Of a stretch of 64,000 bases of DNA, positions 51,778-60,800 are shown piece after piece. The DNA comes from Bosea sp. F3-2. GTDB taxonomy: Bacteria; Pseudomonadota; Alphaproteobacteria; Rhizobiales; Beijerinckiaceae. Positions within the stretch are counted from its first letter, which is position 1. Each line of letters opens with the position of its first letter. Position numbers and translations under genes: made by a program. Location of the stretch: NCBI RefSeq assembly GCF_008253865.1, contig NZ_CP042331.1:3320001-3384000 (forward strand), given 5' to 3'. The notes beneath the pieces were generated by a model that did not search any database, was not told the origin of the DNA, and saw nothing but the letters and a program-made list of their open reading frames with translations.

Positions 51778-52674
51778 ATGGACCTGCGACACCTCCGGTA
51801 CTTCGTCGCGACGGCCGAAGAGCTGCATTTTGGCCGAGCCGCGGAGCGCCTCCATATCGCGCAGCCGGCCCTGAGCATTCAGATCAAGGCGCTGGAGGAG
51901 ACGCTGGGGGTCCAACTCCTTAACCGGACAAACCGGGTCGTTACTCTGACGGAGGCTGGGCGGCTGTTCCTCAAGGAGGCCCGCCGCACCCTTGACCAGG
52001 CGCAGCATGCTGCGGTCGTGGCCCGCCGGGCGGGGCGCGGCGAGATCGGCCGCATTGAAATTGGCTATTCCGCCGACGTTTCCTATTCTGGAGTGCTGTC
52101 CAAAACCCTGCGGGAGTACCGGCGGCACATGCCCGACGTCGAGCTCGGCCTGCAAGAACTGCATCCGAGCACCCAGATCGCCCAGTTGCTGGAAGGCCGA
52201 ATTCAAATCGGCTTTCTCGCCAGCTTTATCGGAAGCCCTGCCTGGAAGTTGCCGCAGGAACTCGATGCGATCCGCCTGATGGAATGGCCGCTGCGGATCG
52301 CGCTTCCGGTGGATCATCCCCTAGCGCAGCGCAGCCGCATTCCGCGGGAGGCGCTCGCCGATGAACCCTTCATCCTCTATGTCGGGTCGGAAGTCGAGCA
52401 GGACCGCTCCTTGGTCCAGCTAACGCTCGGGTTTGCACCGCGCGTCGCGCATGAGGCGCGCAGCGGATTTTCTCTTATCAGCCTGGTCGGCGCCGGACTG
52501 GGCGTGGCCATCGTGCCATCGTCGGTCAGTTCCATCAGCATCGGCGAGCACGTGGTCTACCGGCCCATCTCGGGCAATACGATCCAGATCGGCACCGAGG
52601 TTGTTTTCCGCCGCGACTTCGAGGACCCCGCCGTCGTCAATTTTCTGAAGATGGTCCGGGTCGAGAAGCCGTGA
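51778..52674 (+). CDS. LysR-type transcriptional regulator
   Basis: The ATG at 51778, with AGGAAT upstream, gives a 298-residue protein of standard length. The N-terminal helix-turn-helix is MDLRHLRYFVATAEELHFGR, followed by AAERLHIAQPALSIQIKALE. The effector domain (about 90-290) contains IEIGYSADVSYSGVLSKTLR, GFLASFIGSPAWKLPQEL and LISLVGAGLGVAIVPSSVSS, typical of the BenM/CatR-like group. It diverges from the patatin-adc-bdhA operon with one composite element between them, the usual layout for a LysR and its target. Because the same dyad occurs at three other promoters nearby, it is a good candidate for a regulator of the whole block. Confidence 0.92.
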   Translation: MDLRHLRYFVATAEELHFGRAAERLHIAQPALSIQIKALEETLGVQLLNRTNRVVTLTEAGRLFLKEARRTLDQAQHAAVVARRAGRGEIGRIEIGYSADVSYSGVLSKTLREYRRHMPDVELGLQELHPSTQIAQLLEGRIQIGFLASFIGSPAWKLPQELDAIRLMEWPLRIALPVDHPLAQRSRIPREALADEPFILYVGSEVEQDRSLVQLTLGFAPRVAHEARSGFSLISLVGAGLGVAIVPSSVSSISIGEHVVYRPISGNTIQIGTEVVFRRDFEDPAVVNFLKMVRVEKP

Positions 52675-52849
52675 TGCGCAGGTCGAGCCATCACTCGGCT
52701 CGCGATAAAGTACCGAGCGCAACAGAGATTGCTTGCCTGGCTCTCAGAGATCGCGGCTCAAATAGGCCGTCGGCACGAACCTACTCGGTTCAACCTCGGG
52801 CGAATTTGACCACACCGACTCGCCCGTTTGCGTGGAGCGGCCGGCTTCA

Positions 52850-53316
52850 TCAGGATGATAGGGCCGCCGTGTCTATACCTGCGGACTCAAGACGATGGCG
52901 CGCCGCGTCAACGACCGCATTGTCGAACCGTCTCGCGTGCCGGAGAACAATCGCTTCGCCGGTCAGCTCAGGCATGCCGCGCTCGATGAGCATGTCGAAG
53001 CCCTCCGTGCGCCATTGGCCCAGTCCTTCAACGTTTCGACTTCGCCTACGCGAGCTACTTTTTGTCGGGTTCGGCCCAGCCTCGTTGTCTTACCGCGCTC
53101 CTCCGTCAGCACATGCTCGAACGCGTGGATCGTTCGCCAGAGGTCATGTTCGACAGTCCCGGGCGCTTCCTTCGGTAAGATCTCAATGCGCCGGCGGAAC
53201 GCAGCCTCTTCAACTGCCTTGTTCCCCTGCTTCCTGGCACTGTTGATCCAGCCCTGGAGTCTTTCCACGTCATCGCAGTTTGCGATCAGAGCCAGCATTC
53301 TTGCTTCGGGGTTCAT
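52850..53316 (-). pseudogene. Conserved hypothetical gene, frameshifted
   Basis: The frame from 53316 encodes MNPEARMLALIANCDDVERL ... EAAFRRRIEILPKEAPGTVE ... TRQKVARVGEVETLKDWANG, then breaks. In another frame, from about 53020 to the stop at 52850, the expected continuation appears: TEGFDMLIERGMPELTGEAI, VLRHARRFDNAVVDAARHRL and ESAGIDTAAL. Joined, they form a charged helical protein of about 155 residues that I recall as a recurrent hypothetical in Hyphomicrobiales. The family function is unknown. Its 5' end abuts the recombinase remnant on the other strand, so the break point of that gene is here. Confidence 0.65.
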
Positions 53317-54181
53317 CGCATGGCTGGAAAAGCGCGGTTACGTGACCGGCGAAAATCCGTGGAGCCGGCAGCGGTTCGACACCCGCAATGGACAGGGGAG
53401 CGCAGCCAAGCGCCCCTTCACGGATGACGAAGTCGCGAGGCTCCTCACTGGGATTGTCGCGCAACCGCTGGCGGACATGTGCCGGGTCGCCGCCCTCACC
53501 GGGATGCGGATCAACGAGATTGCCGAACTTCGCGCCGGGGATGTCGGCGACGGCGAGATTGCCGTTCGCAAAGGCAAGACCAAGGCCGCCGTCCGCAGCA
53601 TCCCGATCCACCCCGACATTTCCGCGATCTTGAAGAGGAGGACGGATGGGAAGCCCGCAACCGCCGATGTCTTCCATGAGATCCCGCCGCAGCGGAGTGC
53701 CGAGCGGGGTCGCGCCGCGCCGGTTGGCCAAGCCTTCGTCAAGAGCCGCCGGAACCTTGGGGTGGACGAACGCGCGGAGGGCGTCCGCCAATCGGCCGTC
53801 GACTTCCATTCGTTCCGACGGTGGTTCGACCGCAAGGCGCTGGACGCGTTCGCACGCGGCGCGAGGGGCTTTACGCCCTGGACCCTCGCGGAGGTGATGG
53901 GCCATTCGCTCAACGACATGCCGCTTCCCATGACCATGGGTCTGTATCCCGGCCCCTCTTCGATGGAGGCAAAGAGGGCGTGCGTCGAGGCGGTCCGGCT
54001 GCCGAAGGAGGTTTGCCGCCGGGGCGGCGCGCGTCCGCGGGCCACCGCACGCGCCTCCGCTGCGCCTCCCGTCACGGCCAATGGGCCCCGGGTTCCGAGG
54101 GATGGGTCGCCCGCGCCGTCGCGATCGGGACGGGGGGCTCGTCAGGCTCACGAAATCGTTCCCGGGATTCGAGGCCATTGA
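53311..54181 (+). pseudogene. Tyrosine recombinase (integrase), N-terminal part missing
   Basis: Homology starts abruptly at GFIAWLEKRGYVTGENPWSR (53311 on), the end of the core-binding domain; the arm-binding and most of the core-binding regions are absent. The frame is open further upstream, but only as the antisense of the hypothetical gene at 52850-53316. The catalytic domain is complete. It has the first arginine in ALTGMRINEIAELRAGDVGD, the lysine region KTKAAVRSIPIHP, HxxR in VDFHSFRRWFDRKAL, GHSLNDMP, and the tyrosine in TMGLYPGPSS. It lies 118 bp from attR, as expected for the island's own integrase. Lacking its DNA-binding N-terminus it is probably inactive. Confidence 0.82.
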
Positions 54182-54299
54182 CCCGACGCACATTTCGGCT
54201 GCACGAGAGACGCCGCTCCCCCAACGATTCCCCCGGAACGGTTCCCACACGGCCCTGTGCCGGCGTATCCCCCTGATCCGGCTGGGGAACGCCCGACGG

Positions 54300-54325
54300 G
54301 GGTTCGAATCCCGCCCTGTCCGCCA
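54300..54325 (+). repeat. attR: copy of the tRNA-Ser 3' end
   Basis: The 26 bases are identical to 20101-20126, beginning GGGTTCGAATCC and ending at CCA. The sequence before it does not fold into a tRNA, so this is the right island boundary and not a second tRNA gene. Confidence 0.87.
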
Positions 54326-54478
54326 GTCTTTGCCTTGCGCGAGGCCGCCCGCCAACCGATCGCGCGGGCTTCGCGTTCGAACCCTCTGCCATTTGCCGCC
54401 GATCGCACGCTAAGGTCCGGCCCTCTGGGAGAGTTTGATCGCGAATCGGTGCGGCATCGCCGCCAGCATGGCGCGGCC

Positions 54479-54840
54479 TCAAAAGAACTCGTCCAGCAAT
54501 TATAGAAGGCGAGGCGTTCCGGGTCGGCGTCCCGGCCGTAATGTCGCAGCAATGGTTCGATCCATTCCTCACCCATGACATGTCGGATGTCTCGGACGAT
54601 GAGCGCCAAATCCTGATGCCGGTCGGCGAGGCCAAGCCTGGCGCAATCGATGAAGCCCGAGAATTGGCCGTTCTGCGCCAGCAGATTGGCGAAGGTTGCG
54701 TCCCCTTGGGCAACCACATTCTCCTCACGTGGAGGTCTCAGCCGGAGCAACTCATCGAACAGTTCGGCTGCGCTGCGTCCGAGGCGCTCGTCGTCGAAAC
54801 TCTCTTCGTCCACGAGACCGGCCTCGACACACGCCCGCGA
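54479..54840 (-). pseudogene. Aminoglycoside phosphotransferase (APH(3')-like), N-terminal loss and frameshift
   Basis: The minus strand encodes the C-terminal half of an APH(3')/NptII-like kinase. It reads EAGLVDEESFDDERLGRSAA and then the catalytic loop NVVAQGDATFANLLAQNGQF with the HGD motif changed to QGD. The metal-binding SGFIDCARLGLADRHQDLAL and PERLAFY follow. After AFY the frame shifts by one base; in the other frame the expected end LLDEFF and a TGA (54479-54481) appear. The N-terminal ATP-binding lobe is absent: homology starts near 54840, 26 bp from the autotransporter stop. It lies just outside attR, on the chromosomal side. It cannot be functional. Confidence 0.78.
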
Positions 54841-54865
54841 TTGGCCGTTTTGACCACCGGCACCA

Positions 54866-57800
54866 TCAAAACTTTACCGCAAGCCTGGCATTGAAGGCGT
54901 GATCGGCGGCGCGCTGTGCGAGCTGGCCGTCATAGGACACCGCGATCTCGGCGCCTGGTGCGACGTTCAGCGCGAGGCTGGTGCCGACGACCAGCGCGTC
55001 ACGAGCGATCGGAGCGCCCGCGATCGAGAACGGCGCGCCGCCGGTGAAGGCCTGGAGCGACAACGGGGTCACGTCGCCCGCGGCATGCCGCCAGCCGAGT
55101 GTACCGTTAATCCGCGCGACACTGCCGCCGAGATCGAAGCTCATCTGAGCGCGCAGACCGAGCGTGGCGAAAGCGACGGCCGTGGTCTGCGCCTTGGCGG
55201 TGAGCGCGGCGGCGCCGCCTGTCTCGGCGAAGCCCCCGCTACGGAGATTGATATAGGCGAGATTGGCGAAGGGCTCGAAGGCGGCCCGGCCGAGATCGAA
55301 GCGATAGGCGATCTCGCCGAAGGCCTGCAGGCTGCGGGCATCTGAATCGGAGCGCAGCTCCTCGCCGAAGCCGGAAAAGGCGACACTGCGCCGGGTCTCG
55401 AGCTCATGCCAGGCATAGGTGACAGCACCACTCAGGCGGAAGCGGTCGAGTTCGGCTCCGCCATAGAGGCCGATATAGTAGTTGTCCGCCTCGCCGCGGG
55501 AGCGGCGGCGAGCAACCTCGAAGGTAGAGCGCGAATAGCCCGCCGCTACGCCCAGCCGCGCCTCTGACGCCACCGCAACGTCGAAGCCGGTAACGAGACC
55601 GCCGCTCGAGCGTGTGAGGGAGGCGGCGTTGCCGTCGCCGCGCGTCTGCCCCCAGGAGCCGAAGCCACGCGCCCACAGGGCAAAGCTTTCACTCGCCGCT
55701 GCCGCGACCGCCCCCTGGCTCGAGGCATAGGCCAGCGTCGCAATCCGCGGCGCACCAATTCCGTCGAAGGCGGCGCGAATCCGGTCCGACACCGCACTGC
55801 GCACCGGCTGGCTGCCCTCGATCAGCACCGTCTTGGCCGAGGCATGGATCTCGCCCGACAGGCTGTCATAGGCGCGCCGGGCCTCGCCCTCGTCGCGCAG
55901 CTGCGTGAAGCTCAGCCAGAGCGGGCTGGCATCGCCGAGGCTTTCCAGTCCGAGCGCTGTCTGGGCCTGGTTGCGCGTTTGCGCGATCGCGGCGAACGGC
56001 AGGTCGTTGCGCAGCAAGGTCAGCCTGACGTTGTTCGTATCGTATTCCAGCTTCGGATCGAGGAAGAGGTAGTTGGAGCTGACATCGTCGAAGTGGCCTT
56101 CGACGCCCTGATCGGCCGTCAGGATGGTGTAGCGCTGGTTCGCCCAGTAGGGGCCGTCCTCGCCGATATGGACCACCGACCCGCCGGAGAGGCGCGCCTT
56201 GCCGCTGGCGCGGATCAGGTCGCTCGACGAGCCGCCCGGCCTGACCTCGACCTCGTAGATCGCGCCGTGCTCGAAGCGGATGTCGCCGGAGACGGTGAGC
56301 GTGCCGATCGAGTTGCCCGGGGCGATCGTCGCGCCGGTGTGGATCGTGGTCGGCCCGACGGTGCCGCTGCCTTGCAGCCGGCCGCCCGACAGGACGCCGA
56401 GCCCGCCGCCGAGCGCGCCGTTGACGACGAGCGTGCCCGCAGACACCGTGGTCGAGCCGGAGAAGCCGGAGCTGTCGCCAGTCAGTTTGAGGGCCCCGCC
56501 TCCGGTCTTGGTGAACTGGCCGGTGCCGGAGAATACGCTCGCAAGGCTGGCGTCGTCGCGCTGGTTGAAAACGACCGTGCCGTTATTGGCGATGTTGCCG
56601 GAGATCGACGCGGCATCGCCGATCAGTGTACCGGCGCTGACGACGGTGTTGCGATAATAGTTCGTTCCGGCCAGCGTCAGCGTGCCCGCGCCGGCCTTGA
56701 TCAGATCGCCATAGCCGTAGACGCCGCCTGTCAGCATTGCATCGTGACCGTTGGTGTCGACCGTGCCATTGCCGATCAGCAGCACGGTGCGATCGGTATT
56801 GAACGAAGCACCGAAGCGCAGCGCTCCACCGAGGACGGTGACAGCGGTTGCGCTGGCGCCGAGATTGCCGTCGCGCGAGACCTGCAGGGTTCCGGCCTCG
56901 ATCAGCGTGCCACCGGCGTAGGAGTTGGTGCCCGTCAGAATCGTCGTCCCGGAGCCGGACTGAACGACGACGCCGCTGCCGGAGATGGCGCCGTCGAATC
57001 TGGCCTGGTTCGAGCGGTTGAAGCGCAGAACAGCGTCGTTCGCGACGTCGCCGGCGAGCTCGCCCGTCGTGCCGCCATTGCCGATCTGGAGCATGCCGGC
57101 CGCGATCCTCGTGCCGCCGGTATGGCCGACGCTGCTAGTCAATGTCAGCGTGCCCCAACCCTCCTTGACCAGGCTGCCGCTGCCGCTGATCGAGCCGCCG
57201 AGGACGAAGCTCGTACCGGCGGCGGTCTCGATCGAGCCTGTGCCGGAGAGCGTAACCGAGCGGCTGCTGGTGATGTCGGCCAGCGTCGTCAGCCGCCCCC
57301 CACCGTCGAAGGCGATGGTTGAGGCCGCGCTGCCGAGATTGGCGTCGGCGATGACGGCGAGCGTGCCGTTGCGGATCACCGTGCCGCCGGAATAGCTGTT
57401 GGTGCCGGTCAGCAGCAACGCGCCGGGGCCGTCCTTCAACAGGCGGCCCGCGCCGGTGATGGTTCCGGCATGGAGGCTGTCCTGCGCCTGATTAACGGTC
57501 AGGTCGGCGCCGCCGAGCGCGATCTCGCCGCCGGTGCTGGCCAGGAAGGCCATCGAAAGGTTGTGACCGGCGAGGTCAAGCCTGCCGCCGGTCATCACCC
57601 AGTCGGTCATGGTTGGCAAGGCGCCGGCGCCACCGGCCCGTATGGTGCCGGCGGTGATCAGCGTCCCGCCCGACCAGCTGTTGTTGCCGGTGAGAAGAAG
57701 CGTGCCGTCTTCCCATTTGATCAGCCCGCCGGCGCCACTCACCGGGCCGGACAGGGTCAATGTGGTGCCGGCGTCCGTCTCGATCGCGCCGGTGCCGCGC

Positions 57801-60800
57801 AACGCGACGTTCCGGGCGGAGGCGATGTCTGCCGTCGTATGCAGCGCGCCATTGTCGAAGGTGAGCCCGCCGCCGGCCGCGCCGAGGTTGGCGTCGGCGG
57901 AGATCTGCAGGGTCCCGCCCGAGACCGCGGTGCCGCCGCTGTAGCTGTTGGTGCCGCCGAGGATCAGGGTACCGTCGCCGGTCTTCTCGAGCCCATCCGT
58001 GCCGGTGATCGTCGCGTCGATCCGAGCCGTCTCGTCAGCGAGGACGCGGATTTCCGGCGTGGTGATGGTGATGCCGCCGCCGCTGAAGCCATGCAGGTTG
58101 AGGCTGTCACCGGCTCCGCCGGTCAAGGTGTAGCTGCCACCGGCAAACTGCAGACCGACAGCGCTCTCCACGCCCGCGATCGAGACCGTTCCGCCCGGCC
58201 CGCGAAAGACGCCGTAGCCGCTGCCCCATTGCGTCGGCGTCGCGCCGCCGAAGTCGAACCAGTTCTGGTTGGGGGCGTTCCAGGTGCCGCTGCCACCGCC
58301 GGCCGAGGTCGTGCCCCAGAGCTGCAGGATGGTGAGGCCATTGGGGTTGACGAGGACGTCGACCTTGCCGCTTTGCGAGGTATCGACGGTGTAGGTGTAG
58401 CCGAATGCGCCGGTGGAGGGTGTGCTCCCGATCGCAAAGCCGCTGTTCGACAGGCCGCCGCTATAGGTGAAGACGCGATGGTAGCCGATCGCGGGTTGCG
58501 CGCTGCTGGCGAGGTTCAGCCTGCCGCTATCGAGAACGAGGTTGCCGTTGACGCGCGTGGCCGTCGAGCCGGGGGATGAAGCACCATACCCGCGCAGCTG
58601 GTAGTCGTAATTGCTGGTCGGGTTGAGCGTCAGCGTGCCGTTGACGGTAAGGGCAGCGATATCCGACGGCTTGATCGTGCCGCCGCCGTTGACAGTCAGG
58701 TTGCCGTTGACCGTCAGCGAGTTCAAACCGGAGGGGGCGAGTGTGCCGCCGTTATTGACGGTTGTCGCGCCGATGCTGCCACCGCCCTCGACTCGGCCCC
58801 CGCCATCGATGCTGACCGTGCCGCCAAGACGGGCGGTATCTGCCATCCGGAGAGTGCTGCCGGCGATCGTTGTCGGCCCCGAGAAGCCTCCGCTGTCGGC
58901 GGTGAGGATCGTCGTGCCGGCGCGGAAGTCGATAGCGCCTGCGCCGGAAATCGCGTTGGAGAAGGTGTAGTTGCCGGAGGTATGGTTGAAGACCAGCCTG
59001 CCGGTGCCGGCACCGAACTGGATATCGCTGGCAAGCGTTCCGGGCGCAGCCGCGGCCTGTCCGGCCGCCGCACCGATATTGATGGTGCCGGAGCTGCCCG
59101 CATTCCTGGCGACCTCGATTTTCCGGCCGCCACCCGCGCCTGCCTTGCCACCGCCGGCGACGGTTAGGCTGCCGCTGCCGGAATTCGCGATCGTCAGCGT
59201 ATCGGCCATCAGGCTCGCACCGGCGCCGGACACGAGGGCCGATCCCGAACCGCCCCCCCCGAGCACAAGGCTGCCGGAGCCGAATTGCGAGCCGTTGCCC
59301 GTGATATTGATCGTTCCGGATCCGCCGCTCATCGCTCCGACGCTCACGGAGCCGGCGCGGACTGTTCCGCCATTCGATATGCCGAGGCTGCCGCTGCGCT
59401 GGCTGCCGATGGTCAGAGCCTCCCCAACCGTCCAGCGTGCATTCGCACCGTCGACAACTACTGCCGCCGAGGCACCGGCTGCGCTCTCGACGGTACCGGT
59501 GTGCTCGGTCCGAAGCCCCGCGCCGGCCGAGAAGGCGAGCGTGCCGCCGTCGACATAGGTGTACTGGGCGCCGGCGCCGGCCGCATTCGACAAGGTCCAG
59601 GTGCTCGAGCCGGTCTTGTAGAGTTCGACGAACCCCCGATATTGCGTTCCCCAGCGCGCGAGATCGAAACCGCTGGCCTGATCGCCACCCAAGGCGAGCG
59701 AAGAGCCGAAGGAAGAGAGCACGTCTCCGACGATGTTCGACCCTGCGCGCAATTCCAGGGTGGTGTTGTAGGCCTTGATCGCGGGGGCACGGGTTCCATC
59801 GGAATTGAGCCCGCCGATGATGCTGCCGCTATTGATCAGGATCGCCCCGTTACCGCCGTAGATGACGCCGGTACCTCCGTAGATCACACCGAGGCCGCTT
59901 ATGCCGGATTTTCCCTTGCCTGCGTCGCCGCCGGTGATCGTTCCGGAGTTGACGATCCGGCCGACCGCTCCGATCGCGTCCAGGCCGGTGCCGCCGGCCC
60001 CGCCGTCGCCGGCGTTGGTGCCGCCCAATGCACTGCCGCCACCATTGCCGCCGTTCCCACCCCGAATGCTGCCGGCATTGCTGATCGTGGACACGCCGCT
60101 ATTGCCGTTGTTGTGATCGTCGACGCGCAAGCCGGCGCCACCCGCCCCGCCCTGCCCACTCATACCCCCGCCAGCGCCGCCGGCACCTCCGCTCACACTG
60201 GCGTGGCTTTCGATGGTGACGGTCGCAGGGCCGCCAATGGAGAGCCCGTCGCCGCCATCGCCGCCACGCCCGTCGCTGCCGCCATTGCCGACACGGCCGT
60301 TCGGCAGGTTGTAGCCGTATAGATCACCGGAATCGCCACCTGCTCCGCCCGCGCCACCCGCGCCGCCCGCGCCACCGAAGACGGTCGCGCTGGCTCCGAT
60401 CCGGTAGCTGCCGCCAAAGCGCGAGAAGATGCCGGGACCGCCGCCGCCCGCATTGCCACCGCCGCCACCATTGCCACCGTCCCCCGGATAGACGGTGATG
60501 GTCGTGCAGCCCTGCTCGTTGCAGTTCGCCTGGGTCTCCCAGGCATGGGCGCCCTTGCCGCCATCGCCCCCCTTTCCGCCATCACCGCCGTTTCCGCCGC
60601 CGATCGCCCCGGAATTGAAGTTCACTGTCGCGGCGTTGTTCGGCGCGTAGGTAATTGCGAGGCCGGTGCCGCCGCCTCCGCCCCCGCCGCCTCCGCCGCC
60701 ACCACCGCCATGGGCCGAGTAGGCATAGGGAATGAAGACATAGGAGGTGATCGCGTGGCCGCCGTCGCCGCCGGCGCCGCCGCTGCCACCATTCTGCCCC

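Larger units (their letters stand above)
20101..54325. mobile_element. tRNA-Ser integrative genomic island, about 34.2 kb
   Basis: The boundaries are 26-bp direct repeats at 20101-20126 and 54300-54325. A tyrosine recombinase remnant lies about 120 bp inside the right end. Inside are fragments of IS1595-, IS1182- and IS110-type elements, a decayed reverse transcriptase, frameshifted genes and metabolic, regulatory and efflux cargo. No conjugation, replication or relaxase genes are visible. With the recombinase lacking its N-terminal part, the island is probably fixed. The long peptide-use block at 21783-33711 looks like well-adapted chromosome-type DNA, so the island may be composite or may have grown in steps. 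Confidence 0.8.

Noticed and set aside
52895..53310. N-terminal part of the integrase frame as genuine protein
   Set aside because: It is the antisense of a frameshifted conserved gene and does not resemble an integrase arm-binding domain.
54300..54325. A second tRNA-Ser gene
   Set aside because: Only the T-arm and acceptor 3' half are present. The sequence upstream has no matching acceptor strand, D-arm or anticodon arm, so it is an att site.
20101..54325. Island as a conjugative element or prophage
   Set aside because: No relaxase, type IV secretion, replication, capsid, portal or terminase gene was recognised in the interval.
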